The notes: generated from the letters alone by a model not told the origin. A stretch of 64,000 bases of DNA from Sphingobacterium spiritivorum (GCF_016725325.1 NZ_CP068083.1:4092001-4156000); one strand, 5' to 3'. Positions 51,345-60,230 are shown, counted from the stretch's first letter. Program-made: numbers and translations.

Positions 51345-52457
51345 TCATTCAGTTAGATACTTAACAATCAGCTTTGCTGTATTTTCAGAAGCACCCGGAG
51401 TCCCTAATTTAGAGGCTAATACCTCATAATTCTCCATTACACTGGCTCTGTGTTCTTTATCATTAATCAGTAAAGCCAGTTCATTGGCAATTTCAAAATC
51501 TGTACAGTCTTCCTGAATAAGCTCTATTACCGACAGATAATCATTGATAAGATTTACAAGGGAAATGAATTTTACTTTAATTACCAACCGGGCAATTTTC
51601 ACACTTAAAGCATTGGCTTTGTATACGACAACCTGAGGTACTTTAAGAATTCCGGTTTCCAATGTTGCCGTTCCGCTTGTTACTACAGCAGCTTCCGAAT
51701 TGCGCAGAAGATCATAAGTCTGATCAAAAACAACTTTTATAGGAAGGTCCTGAGTGTATTGTTCGTAATAGGCTTTGTCGAAATTTGGCGCACCAGCTAT
51801 TACAAACTGATGTGCCGGAAAAAGAAAATACAACCTTACCATTTCCGGTAATATGCGTTCTATCTCCATTTTACGGCTTCCGGGAAGCAAAGCGATGATA
51901 TTACGTTCGTTCAGATCGTTATCTCTTTTGAAATCCGGATTAAAACGATATTTATCTATTGCATCTAAAAGGGGATTTCCAACGTAATCCACTTTCATGT
52001 TGAATTTTTTATAAAAGTCTACTTCGAAAGGAAGAATACAAAACATATGGTCTACTACACGACGAATCTTATACACTCTTTTCTGATTCCAGGCCCATAT
52101 CTTGGGAGAAATGTAATAGCATACTTTGATGCCATGTTTTTTTGCAAACTCGGCTATTTTGAGATTAAAACCAGGGAAATCAATAAGAATAACAGTATCC
52201 GGACGATAAGCCAAAAGATCTTTTTTTACTGTTTTCAGATTTCTGGAAATCGTGCTCAGATTTTTGATAACTTCTACAAATCCCATGAATGCCATTTCAG
52301 AAGTGTGAATCAGAGCCGATTGACCTGTAGCAGTCTGCATCTGATTTCCGCCGACTATCCGGAATTCAGCCTGACTGTCTTCTTTTTTCAGTGCTTCAAT
52401 CAAATTTGCACCGTGTAAATCTCCTGAAGTTTCTCCGGCAATAAGGTAGTATCTCAT
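51345..52457 (-). CDS. lpxB: Lipid-A-disaccharide synthase
   Basis: GT19 enzyme that joins UDP-2,3-diacylglucosamine and lipid X into the lipid A disaccharide at the inner membrane. The signatures are YLIAGETSGDLHGANLI at the N-terminus, LPGSRKMEIERILPEM near 195 and VTSGTATLETGILKVPQVVVYK near 265. At 370 residues it is full length. It appears to be a single-gene unit here, with its usual partners (lpxA, lpxD) absent. Confidence 0.95.
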   Translation of the reverse strand: MRYYLIAGETSGDLHGANLIEALKKEDSQAEFRIVGGNQMQTATGQSALIHTSEMAFMGFVEVIKNLSTISRNLKTVKKDLLAYRPDTVILIDFPGFNLKIAEFAKKHGIKVCYYISPKIWAWNQKRVYKIRRVVDHMFCILPFEVDFYKKFNMKVDYVGNPLLDAIDKYRFNPDFKRDNDLNERNIIALLPGSRKMEIERILPEMVRLYFLFPAHQFVIAGAPNFDKAYYEQYTQDLPIKVVFDQTYDLLRNSEAAVVTSGTATLETGILKVPQVVVYKANALSVKIARLVIKVKFISLVNLINDYLSVIELIQEDCTDFEIANELALLINDKEHRASVMENYEVLASKLGTPGASENTAKLIVKYLTE

Positions 52458-52562
52458 GTAAAACTCGCTTTCCTGATTTGATTTTAAAGATAAGTATTAA
52501 TACTCTTATGATGCAAAACTGATGAGATTTACATATGTTTTTTTGTATTTTATTGCAAATAG

Positions 52563-52587
52563 TAAAGGCTGCCAGAAGCAGCCCTTA
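52563..52587 (-). terminator. Hairpin terminator behind the OprP-type porin gene
   Basis: GGCTGC (52567-52572) and GCAGCC (52578-52583) pair across a 5-nt loop; on the minus strand TTTACTATTTG follows. The T-run is short, so strength is uncertain. Confidence 0.5.
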
Positions 52588-52612
52588 CGAATTAATGCTA
52601 TATCACATTTGA

Positions 52613-53809
52613 TCAGATCCCCAATTCGACCTGAAACGTAAATCCCCATTTATTATCATCCATCAGATTATTGTAATAACCATCTTTGACCAGATAGTTA
52701 CCATTCAGTTGAAACTTCAGGCGGTGTGCCTTCATATATTTTGTAAGTCCGGCTTCCAGAATTTCTGTACGTTCCTCTTTTGGGCGAATATCTTTGTGTG
52801 GGTCTACAAACGTATATCTTCCTGCGATCTCATAGCCTTTGCTGAATAAATAGCTGATCTGCTGATTTATACCATAGCCTTTGTAAACATATACTTCTTT
52901 TCCTTCCAGATCCTGATTGAAAGGATTATCTACATTCCGTTTCATATATTCTACCTGATAGGCAAATCCATTATACTTAAATATTGCATCAGCAAACAAT
53001 GTAGTCAGATCCTTTGCGTTCTTTACAAATGCACCGGTCTGTCCGCTCAGTCTGGTAGTTTTATTGTTAAAACTATAACCACCTCCTATTGATAATTTAG
53101 GCGTTTCTTCTCTTTCCAGATCACCTTCAGAGTAATCGCCTGAGTTTGTAAACTGACCAAACGGGAGGAATTCTACACGTCCCGTATAGGCAAGACCATT
53201 GTCTGTCGTATTTACAGCTCTACCTTCTCCGGTGGAGATTTCTGCTTTCAGATTGAAAGGCATGTTGCCGATTTTCTTGGAAAGATTTGCAGAAATACCA
53301 AAATCCCGGTCTATTGAAAAGTTTGCATTGACAATGGAACGTTCTGCAAATTGTAACTGACCGGAAGAATTCACCCGCTGACGGTTACCCGGAAGTTTAT
53401 TCTGACCAAATCCGATATAGAAATCGTCACTGAAATTATAGAAAATCACCGCATCACGAACAATATTCGGAATTCCGGAATCATCAAAATCCTGATCTCC
53501 ACGCGTGAACGCCAATTGAACAGAGTAACTGATCTTAGGTGTGTAGATATAGCCGTCTACGCGCATGCGCAGCCGTCTGACACGTGCTTCCCACTCATCA
53601 TTTTTTTCACCATCAAGTGTATTCGTATACTTGACACGATTCTGCATCCGAAACCTGAAATTGGTGTAAAAAAGTGAATCTTTACTCGTGAACTGTATTC
53701 CTTTAAAATTTAGAATAGTAGCTCTGTCATCTCGTTCCTGAGCATTTACATGGGTGCATAATAATGCTATCCCAATGGTCAACAAAGCTCTGAATCCTGT
53801 TTTTCTCAT
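52613..53809 (-). CDS. OprO/OprP-type phosphate-selective porin
   Basis: A 398-residue outer-membrane barrel with signal peptide (MRKTGFRALLTIGIALLCTHVNAQ). The N-terminal FRFRMQNRVKY and WEARVRRLRMRVDGYIYTPKISY, and the final FTFQVELGI, match the porin O/P family (PF07396). In Pseudomonas the family passes phosphate or polyphosphate; in Bacteroidota the substrates are mostly unknown. It is 33 bases after the aguA-type gene, so it may be read with the agmatine cluster. Confidence 0.87.
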   Translation of the reverse strand: MRKTGFRALLTIGIALLCTHVNAQERDDRATILNFKGIQFTSKDSLFYTNFRFRMQNRVKYTNTLDGEKNDEWEARVRRLRMRVDGYIYTPKISYSVQLAFTRGDQDFDDSGIPNIVRDAVIFYNFSDDFYIGFGQNKLPGNRQRVNSSGQLQFAERSIVNANFSIDRDFGISANLSKKIGNMPFNLKAEISTGEGRAVNTTDNGLAYTGRVEFLPFGQFTNSGDYSEGDLEREETPKLSIGGGYSFNNKTTRLSGQTGAFVKNAKDLTTLFADAIFKYNGFAYQVEYMKRNVDNPFNQDLEGKEVYVYKGYGINQQISYLFSKGYEIAGRYTFVDPHKDIRPKEERTEILEAGLTKYMKAHRLKFQLNGNYLVKDGYYNNLMDDNKWGFTFQVELGI

Positions 53810-53842
53810 ATTATTTAAGCGGAGGTTAGTAAAAACGTAAAT

Positions 53843-54901
53843 CTATAACAGAGGTTCTTGCTGGCTCAGACAATGGAAACTACCTAATCCCCAGATAATG
53901 TCTACTGAATTGATACCGATGACTTTACGGGTAGGAAAACATTCCTGCAAAATAGCTAATGCTTTCTCATCATTGACATCATTAAAAACAGGAACTACGA
54001 CAACTTCATTCGCAATGTAAAAATTTGCATATGAAGCCGGAAGCCTGGTGTCTTCATGAATGACGGGAGAGGGCATAGGTAAGGTGATAATATTCAGTGG
54101 TTCACCGTTTTTCAATCTGAAAGTACGTAATGTCTCCAGATTCTCCTGTAGTAACAGGTAGTTTTCATCTAATGGATTTGATTCCACTACAGTGACTACA
54201 GTGTTTTCATTTATGAAACGCGTGATATCGTCAATATGTCCGTCTGTATCATCACCTACAATACCGTCCCCAAGCCATAATACCTGATCCTGACCATAAT
54301 ATTCAAGCAGATATTGCTCGATCTGTTCTTTTGTCAGGTGTGGATTGCGATTCTCATTCAACAGACATGCTGTAGTTGTCAGTACCGTACCGGCACCATT
54401 AAATTCTACAGAACCGCCTTCCATTACAATAGGAGGGGTAAAAAGACGGTGCCCGAAGTGTTGAGCAATTTTTGTCGGCACGACGTCATCCAGATCAAAA
54501 GGAGGGTATTTACCTCCCCAGGCATTATATCCCCAATCTACTACTGCTTTTTCTACGGAATCCTGGTTCAGTACGAATGCAGGTCCGTGATCGCGGCACC
54601 AGGCATCGTTGGTTGGATTAAAATAAAATTCAATATTATCCAGATTTGCTTCTGCATCGTTCAGATGATTCCAGGCAAACTGTTTCATTTCCTCATCAGC
54701 CACATTAATCCGTACTTTTTGAGATTCGGCAACAGCTTTGATAAATTGTGAATAGGGAGCATATACCGTTTCCAGTTTACCCGGCCATGATTCTTCTTTA
54801 TGAGGCCAGCTGAGCCACATCGCTTCTTGCGGTGCCCATTCTGCAGGAAATGAAAAACCCAATGCTTTGGGTGTAGATGATAAATCTATAGTTGAATTCA
54901 C
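53843..54901 (-). CDS. aguA: Agmatine deiminase (porphyromonas-type peptidyl-arginine deiminase family)
   Basis: Hydrolyses agmatine to N-carbamoylputrescine and ammonia. The guanidino-group active site is complete: NDAWCRDHGP (Asp), DDTDGHIDD (His) and a C-terminal GSFHCLSQQ (nucleophilic Cys at about residue 342). The N-terminal PAEWAPQEAMWLSWP is the PAD_porph hallmark. At 352 residues it is in range. The N-carbamoylputrescine amidase gene (aguB) lies in the same cluster, separated by the metallo-beta-lactamase gene, supporting agmatine rather than peptidyl-arginine as substrate. Confidence 0.92.
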   Translation of the reverse strand: MNSTIDLSSTPKALGFSFPAEWAPQEAMWLSWPHKEESWPGKLETVYAPYSQFIKAVAESQKVRINVADEEMKQFAWNHLNDAEANLDNIEFYFNPTNDAWCRDHGPAFVLNQDSVEKAVVDWGYNAWGGKYPPFDLDDVVPTKIAQHFGHRLFTPPIVMEGGSVEFNGAGTVLTTTACLLNENRNPHLTKEQIEQYLLEYYGQDQVLWLGDGIVGDDTDGHIDDITRFINENTVVTVVESNPLDENYLLLQENLETLRTFRLKNGEPLNIITLPMPSPVIHEDTRLPASYANFYIANEVVVVPVFNDVNDEKALAILQECFPTRKVIGINSVDIIWGLGSFHCLSQQEPLL

Positions 54902-54907
54902 GATGTT

Positions 54908-55627
54908 CTATTGTGTTAATAATTTAAGTGTATTTTCGAGATGACCCTGTTGTTTCCAACCGTCGTGTCCCGGTATAACCCAGTTAATCTTTTTATAAGT
55001 CTGTTGAATTTTACGGATGGTTTTTGGCCATTCATGGACATTTGCCTCACCTACAAATCCTAAATTTTTGGCTTCACTGCTTTTTATGAGACATCCGCCG
55101 TCCAATATTTTTTCTTTTGGAAACCATACTACTACGTTATCTGAAGTATGTCCCTCACCAAAATATTTGATTATGAATTCCTTTCCTCCGATATGAATAG
55201 TCTTGTCCAGCTCTACAAGATGTGTCGCTTCCGGTTTATGATCGGCTTTCAGAATAGTATTAGTAGCAGCAGTAGCATATGTCGGTATTCCTTTTTTATT
55301 AAAAAAACCAAATCCTCCTGCTCTGTCTTCATGTGAATGTGTTGCATATACTGCAATAACTTCCTGCTGATGCCTGTTGCGTATAGAATCCAGTAACGGT
55401 TGGTACTGATCCGGATCCCAGGGTGTATCAAAGAGTATAACACCGTCTTTAGAAAGCATATACAGAGCGTTAGCCGATGTTTTTACGCCACTGTACTCTA
55501 CATATGTGGTATATATATAGAAGTCTTTCGTCAACTTTTCAATCTTAAGGCCTGGTTCCTGACTAAATCCGGAATGAGTCATTGTAAGCAGTAATAGAAT
55601 CAGAAGTATGGATTTGCTGAACCTCAT
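54908..55627 (-). CDS. Subclass B1 metallo-beta-lactamase
   Basis: A signal peptide (MRFSKSILLILLLLTMTHSGFSQ) directs export. The B1 zinc ligands are all present: HSHED (His116, His118, Asp120 in BBL numbering), GHTSDN (His196), DGGCLIKS (Cys221) and PGHDGW (His263). At 239 residues it resembles chromosomal enzymes of the IND/BlaB/EBR group of Flavobacteriia and Sphingobacteriia. Hydrolysis of penicillins and carbapenems is probable but spectrum cannot be read from sequence. Its stop is 6 bases before the aguA start. Confidence 0.93.
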   Translation of the reverse strand: MRFSKSILLILLLLTMTHSGFSQEPGLKIEKLTKDFYIYTTYVEYSGVKTSANALYMLSKDGVILFDTPWDPDQYQPLLDSIRNRHQQEVIAVYATHSHEDRAGGFGFFNKKGIPTYATAATNTILKADHKPEATHLVELDKTIHIGGKEFIIKYFGEGHTSDNVVVWFPKEKILDGGCLIKSSEAKNLGFVGEANVHEWPKTIRKIQQTYKKINWVIPGHDGWKQQGHLENTLKLLTQ

Positions 55628-55654
55628 TGTTCTGTGTGATTTAATAAATATGAA

Positions 55655-55692
55655 TTTTACAGACTTCTGATTCAGAACAGAAGTCTGTAAAA
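55655..55692. terminator. 14-bp inverted repeat between aguB and the metallo-beta-lactamase gene
   Basis: TTTTACAGACTTCT (55655-55668) pairs with AGAAGTCTGTAAAA (55679-55692) across a 10-nt loop. On the minus strand the right arm ends in a short T-run. It lies in the 71-base gap and may terminate or attenuate aguB transcription before the lactamase. Confidence 0.6.
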
Positions 55693-55698
55693 GTAATG

Positions 55699-56574
55699 TT
55701 AGTCTTCGTCAATGAAGCGCTTTGTAATCGGTTGATAGGAGTCAATTCGTCTGTCACGAAGAAAAGGCCAGTGTTTACGGAAGTAGTCCGATTGATTGAG
55801 ATCCAGTTCGACAACTTCTACTTCTTCCTGATCATGGGATGCCAGATAAAGCAATTTACCCTGAGCATTGGCCGCAAAGCTGCCTCCCCAGAATTTCATA
55901 GCACCATCCTGCTCAAAACCAACCCGGTTTACGCTAACTACAGGTACGCCATTCGCTACCGCATGTGAACGCTGGATTGTTTGCCATGCATTGTATTGGT
56001 CGGTGTTTGTCTCTTCATCCTGATCTGTAGCCCATCCGATAGCAGTAGGGTAAAATAAGATCTCTGCACCCATCAATGCTGTAATGCGGGATGCTTCAGG
56101 ATACCACTGATCCCAACAGATAAGAATACCGATTTTTCCAAATTTGGTAGAAAAAACTTTATATCCCAGATCTCCGGGAGTAAAATAAAACTTTTCGTAG
56201 AATGCCGGATCATCCGGAATATGCATTTTGCGGTATTTGCCTAAATAACTTCCATCAGCATCCAGGATGGCTGTTGTATTGTGGTAAAGCCCTTGTGTAC
56301 GTTTTTCAAAAAGGGACGCAATAATAACCACACCTAATTCTTTAGCCATAACAGATAATGCATCCGTAGAAGGTCCCGGAATAGATTCTGCTAAATCAAA
56401 ATTATCATAATCTTCAACATCACAGAAATAAAGGGATGTGAAAAGTTCTTGTAAACAAACAATTTGTGCGCCTTTGGCTGCAGCTTCTCTTACTTTAACA
56501 ATAGCTTTGTCCAGATTGGCCTGTTTGTCTTTTTCACAGGACATCTGTACAATTCCTACTTTAACTTTGCTCAT
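55699..56574 (-). CDS. aguB: N-carbamoylputrescine amidase (carbon-nitrogen hydrolase)
   Basis: Converts N-carbamoylputrescine to putrescine, CO2 and ammonia, completing the agmatine-to-putrescine route with aguA. The nitrilase-superfamily triad is Glu43 in LQELFTS, Lys in KYRKMHIPDD and Cys in ILICWDQWYPE. At 291 residues it is full length. It heads the minus-strand cluster aguB-lactamase-aguA-porin. Confidence 0.94.
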   Translation of the reverse strand: MSKVKVGIVQMSCEKDKQANLDKAIVKVREAAAKGAQIVCLQELFTSLYFCDVEDYDNFDLAESIPGPSTDALSVMAKELGVVIIASLFEKRTQGLYHNTTAILDADGSYLGKYRKMHIPDDPAFYEKFYFTPGDLGYKVFSTKFGKIGILICWDQWYPEASRITALMGAEILFYPTAIGWATDQDEETNTDQYNAWQTIQRSHAVANGVPVVSVNRVGFEQDGAMKFWGGSFAANAQGKLLYLASHDQEEVEVVELDLNQSDYFRKHWPFLRDRRIDSYQPITKRFIDED

Positions 56575-56708
56575 TTCTATTTATCAAAATTGTTAAACAT
56601 ACAAAGATAGCAATATCGATCGGAATATAGGTGTTTGAAATTTTAATTAACTTGTTTACAGTCTCTTAACTTTATTGTGTTCGTGTACTCTTTTAGAATG
56701 TGAATGGC

Positions 56709-56757
56709 CTTAAACAAGAAAGGGTTCCTGAAGTTCAGGAACCCTTTCTTGTTTAAG
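56709..56757 (-). terminator. 49-bp perfect palindrome, probable terminator of the GH109 gene
   Basis: 24-nt arms (56709-56732 and 56734-56757) are perfectly complementary with a single central base, so about 22 pairs with a 5-nt loop can form. The minus-strand end is AT-rich (TTTCTTG...TTTAAG). It lies 17 bases after the GH109 stop. This is unusually long and exact for a terminator. Confidence 0.7.
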
Positions 56758-56773
56758 ATAAGGAGATAACGGT

Positions 56774-58117
56774 TTAGAAACCGCTATCATCCAGCATAAA
56801 GGTGTTCTTTTTGGTTTTCCATTTTCCACTTGTGAAATCCGGAAATTCCAATGTCTTATTTCCTGCTTTGATAGATTCTGTTGATAACGGGAATACTGCA
56901 CTCATTGTTACAGAATCGTATACATCAATAGGAGTCTGGCGTTTTTGTTTTACAGCCTGTATAAATCCGTTAAATACAAACCAGTCCATACCTCCGTGAC
57001 CGGATCCGTTTGCTACTTCTTCGTATTTTTTCCAGATCGGATGGTCGTATTTTTTTACCCAGTCTGCTGCAGGATCCCATGCATGAGGCTTAGATTGACC
57101 TTCGATGTGGATACCATTAGCTACATCCATCCAGATTCCTTTTGTACCCTGTACACGGAATCCTATAGAATAAGGTCTAGGCAAGTGTGTGTCATGTGTC
57201 AACAACATTGTTTCTCCATTTGCACACTGTAACATCGTTTGTGTGATGTCACCATTTTTATAATTCAATTTAGCGTTTGGATGACCCGGAGACATTTTTT
57301 CTACATAAGCAGCCAATCCTCTTGCTTTACTGGAATAAGAAGTGATATGTGTAAATCTGTTTCCGGCATTGATATCAGCAAAATGCATAATAGGGCCTAA
57401 TCCGTGAGTAGGGTACAGGTCACCGTCTTGTTCTACATTATATTTGGTTCTCCATTGAGCTTCTGAAATAGCCTTAGGGCCAAATTCAACTCCTTTTCCA
57501 TAATAGCTTTTGCCATCATTGAAGAGTACTTCTCTTAAATCGTGCTGATAACCACCTTCTAAGTGCAGAATCTCACCGAAAAGACCTTGACGGTGCATAT
57601 TTAATACTGCTAATACATCACGACGATAAGCCACATTTTCTAATGTCATATAAGGCTTTCCAGTCTGCTCAGACGCTTTTACAACATCCCAGTGATCTTT
57701 TACAGTCAGACCGGCTATTACCTCACAACCTACATACAGACCTGCTTTCATCGCATCTATAGCCTGGTTTTTGTGGAATTCCCATGGAGTCGCAATAATA
57801 ACAGCATCCAGCTTTTCGTTATCCAGCATTTTTTTGTAGGCATCAATTGTTCCTGTGTATTCTTTAGGAAGTTTTGCACCTTTCTTGTCAAATTGCTTGC
57901 GACATTGTGTCAACGACTCTTCTTGTGTATCACAAATAGCGACTATCTCTACATCATCTCTATTTAAAGCAATTGCTACATGGTTACGTCCTCTCAGACC
58001 TACACCAATAAAAGCTAGTCTTACTTTACCATCCTGAGCAAATAAATCTGTGCTTGACATGATCCCTAAACCAGCTGAGGCAGCAGCTGTAGTTCTAATA
58101 AAATTTCTTCTATCCAT
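56774..58117 (-). CDS. Glycoside hydrolase family 109-type enzyme (Gfo/Idh/MocA fold, NAD+-dependent)
   Basis: A twin-arginine signal (MDRRNFIRTTAAASAGLG) is followed by a Rossmann domain (LAFIGVGLRGRNH, about 34-46) and a Gfo/Idh/MocA C-terminal domain. Characteristic GH109 segments are LENVAYRRDVLAVLNM, GGYQHDLREVLFNDG and DGDLYPTHGLGP. The GH109 prototype is alpha-N-acetylgalactosaminidase, acting by transient oxidation of the sugar at C3. At 447 residues it is normal length. It is divergent from a sugar-kinase-like gene with two LacI-type operators in between. Confidence 0.88.
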   Translation of the reverse strand: MDRRNFIRTTAAASAGLGIMSSTDLFAQDGKVRLAFIGVGLRGRNHVAIALNRDDVEIVAICDTQEESLTQCRKQFDKKGAKLPKEYTGTIDAYKKMLDNEKLDAVIIATPWEFHKNQAIDAMKAGLYVGCEVIAGLTVKDHWDVVKASEQTGKPYMTLENVAYRRDVLAVLNMHRQGLFGEILHLEGGYQHDLREVLFNDGKSYYGKGVEFGPKAISEAQWRTKYNVEQDGDLYPTHGLGPIMHFADINAGNRFTHITSYSSKARGLAAYVEKMSPGHPNAKLNYKNGDITQTMLQCANGETMLLTHDTHLPRPYSIGFRVQGTKGIWMDVANGIHIEGQSKPHAWDPAADWVKKYDHPIWKKYEEVANGSGHGGMDWFVFNGFIQAVKQKRQTPIDVYDSVTMSAVFPLSTESIKAGNKTLEFPDFTSGKWKTKKNTFMLDDSGF

Positions 58118-58246
58118 AACTGTTTGTTAACCGATTAAAGTTTGATATCTTAATTTAATCGAATTTATAATGTGTCAAGGGCGTATTTAAAAGGTTTATA
58201 ACCACTTCACTCAACAAATATATATATTGATTTCTAAAAACTTTTG

Positions 58247-58260
58247 TGCAATCGTTTGTT
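58247..58260. promoter_or_regulatory. LacI-family-type operator, site 1
   Basis: TGCAATCGTTTGTT is a near-palindrome with a central CG (58253-58254), of the TGCAAnCGnTTGCA type bound by LacI/GalR regulators. It is 31 bp, centre to centre, from site 2. Confidence 0.55.
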
Positions 58261-58277
58261 CAATTTCTTAAATTTTA

Positions 58278-58290
58278 TGCAAACGATTGA
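58278..58290. promoter_or_regulatory. LacI-family-type operator, site 2
   Basis: TGCAAACGATTGA has the same central CG (58284-58285) and the half-site TGCAA. Sites 1 and 2 together form an inverted pair (CAATCGTTTG and CAAACGATTG) in the GH109/kinase divergent region. The regulator is not encoded in the window. Confidence 0.55.
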
Positions 58291-58375
58291 GTTTAAATTT
58301 TTTTATTATTTAGATAATTTATATTGATATTAGCCAAACTAATCAATAATAAACTGCTCATTTTTAATAAACATT

Positions 58376-59497
58376 ATGTCAGATTTGAATTCTGTTAACA
58401 TAGATAGAAACTTATATATAGCCAATCAATTCGCAATAGACGGAGAAGTATTAGATGTAGCGCCATTTGGCTCCGGGCATATCAATGATACTTTTAAAGT
58501 AGTGACTACATCTACAACGAAGTATTTGTTACAGCGCATAAATCATCATATTTTTCAGGATGTAGATGGATTGATGGAGAATATCCGGCTGGTCATAGAA
58601 CGGTTAAAAGAAGATTATAGAAGTAAAGGACTGGAGAAGTCTGAAATTGATAAAAGAGTACTTACGTTGATCCCTACACGAAATGGCCTGGCTTATTATA
58701 ACGATGAGGAAGGAGATTACTGGCGTATGTTTATTCTGTTAGATCATACGAAGAGCTATGACGTGGTCGAAACAACAGTGCAGGCTTATGAAGGAGGAAA
58801 GGCATTCGGTCATTTTCAAAAACAACTCTCTGATCTGGATGCCAATAAGTTAGTGGAGATACTTCCCAATTTCCATAATGTAGAATTCAGACTTACCAAT
58901 CTCCGGAATGCTATTTCTTCAGATCAGGTCTCCCGAGTTGGAGAAGTACAGGATTTATTAGATTATATCTTTTCACTGGAAGATAGAATGAAAACTATTC
59001 TGGACTGGGGAAAAGCAAATAAATTGCCTCTGCGGATTACTCATAATGACACAAAATTCAATAACGTATTGTTAGATCAGGATGATCAGGCACAATGTGT
59101 TATTGATCTGGATACCGTAATGCCCGGCTTTGTAGCCTATGATTTTGGTGATGCCATCCGCACAATTATCAATTCGGGAGCAGAAGATGAAGAAGATCTG
59201 AGTAGAGTAACCCTTAATATTCCGCTTTTTGAAGCTTATGCAAATGGATATATGAGTGAAGCAAAGGTCTTTTTAACAGACTATGAAAAGAATTCCTTAT
59301 TACCGGGAGTATTTTTATTGCCTTATATGCAGGCCGTTCGTTTCCTGACTGATTATCTGGAAGGAGATCATTATTACAAGATTCATTACACAGAGCATAA
59401 TCTGGTTCGCACGAAATCACAACTTAAACTGGTTAAAGAACTGGAACTGCACGAGGATAAATTAAAAGAAATCTTATCAAGTGCTGTTAATGCCTGA
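58376..59497 (+). CDS. Aminoglycoside-phosphotransferase-fold kinase, N-acetylhexosamine kinase-like
   Basis: An APH/choline-kinase-fold protein of 373 residues. The catalytic loop is LRITHNDTKFNNVLLD (about residues 215-230, HNDxxxxN) and the metal-binding Asp is in VIDLDTVMPG followed by VAYDFGDAIR. A glycine-rich nucleotide loop FGSGHINDTF is near residue 30. The pattern matches NahK-type N-acetylhexosamine 1-kinases and related proteins sometimes called mucin desulfatase. Divergence from a GH109 enzyme suggests it phosphorylates the released GalNAc or GlcNAc. The terminator at 59520 ends its transcript. Confidence 0.8.
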   Translation: MSDLNSVNIDRNLYIANQFAIDGEVLDVAPFGSGHINDTFKVVTTSTTKYLLQRINHHIFQDVDGLMENIRLVIERLKEDYRSKGLEKSEIDKRVLTLIPTRNGLAYYNDEEGDYWRMFILLDHTKSYDVVETTVQAYEGGKAFGHFQKQLSDLDANKLVEILPNFHNVEFRLTNLRNAISSDQVSRVGEVQDLLDYIFSLEDRMKTILDWGKANKLPLRITHNDTKFNNVLLDQDDQAQCVIDLDTVMPGFVAYDFGDAIRTIINSGAEDEEDLSRVTLNIPLFEAYANGYMSEAKVFLTDYEKNSLLPGVFLLPYMQAVRFLTDYLEGDHYYKIHYTEHNLVRTKSQLKLVKELELHEDKLKEILSSAVNA

Positions 59498-59519
59498 AAA
59501 AATAGTAAATTAGAACCCT

Positions 59520-59548
59520 AAGCATAACAACTACTGTTATGCTTTTTT
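59520..59548 (+). terminator. Rho-independent terminator after the kinase gene
   Basis: A 10-bp perfect stem (AAGCATAACA with TGTTATGCTT) with a 5-nt loop and a further T-run separates the kinase from the CBM9-like gene. Confidence 0.9.
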
Positions 59549-59562
59549 AATTTTATGACCCA

Positions 59563-60213
59563 ATGAAAAAACTTACAGTAAAATATGTAGAGCAAAAGGA
59601 GATCAATACTTACTCAGGTCTGCAGGAAATATTTAAAGGCGCAACTGTTCACCAGATTGCTGAGGCAACGTGGAATAAGGACTATCCTAATCAGCCCGAA
59701 GTACATTTTCAGATCGTCTATACTTCCGAATCTATATTTATCCATTATAAGGTTAGAGAAGATTATATCAAAGCCCAGTATATTCGACCCAATGAAGCTG
59801 TTTGGGAAGACAGTTGTGTAGAGTTTTTTATCTCATTTGACCAAAAGGTTCACTATTATAATATAGAAATGAATCCGCTCGGTACAGGACTGGTGGGTTA
59901 TGGTACAGATGATAAAGATTCCCGAAACAGATTGACGGCAGTGCAGATACAGCAGATTAATACCTATACAGAGGTAAGTAGTATAAAAGGGCAAAAGCTA
60001 TGGAATACTATTCTGGAAATTCCATTTAAGTTGTTTACTTCAGCCGGAACTTTGGTGTCAGCAGATTCACTGAAAGGAAAATCTGTACATGCAAATTTTT
60101 ATAAATGTGGAGATGGTCTCCCAGCCCCACATTTTGTTTCCTGGAACCGTATTGATTTTCCAACTCCGAATTTTCATTTACCGGAATTTTTCGGAGAGAT
60201 TAGCTTTGAATAA
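59563..60213 (+). CDS. CBM9-like carbohydrate-binding-family protein
   Basis: A 216-residue beta-sandwich protein of the carbohydrate-binding family 9-like group, identified by the pattern IHYKVREDYIKAQY, VWEDSCVEFFISFD and YNIEMNPLGTGLVGYG. There is no signal peptide, so it is cytoplasmic, unlike most carbohydrate-binding modules. It ends with FHLPEFFGEISFE. The ligand is unknown. It lies behind the kinase and its terminator and may have its own promoter. Confidence 0.82.
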   Translation: MKKLTVKYVEQKEINTYSGLQEIFKGATVHQIAEATWNKDYPNQPEVHFQIVYTSESIFIHYKVREDYIKAQYIRPNEAVWEDSCVEFFISFDQKVHYYNIEMNPLGTGLVGYGTDDKDSRNRLTAVQIQQINTYTEVSSIKGQKLWNTILEIPFKLFTSAGTLVSADSLKGKSVHANFYKCGDGLPAPHFVSWNRIDFPTPNFHLPEFFGEISFE

Positions 60214-60230
60214 ATACGGACTGAAGCAGC

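Noticed and set aside
54908..55627. Metallo-beta-lactamase as a recently acquired mobile resistance gene
   Set aside because: No insertion sequence, integron, att site or tRNA boundary nearby, and base composition looks like the neighbours; it appears resident.
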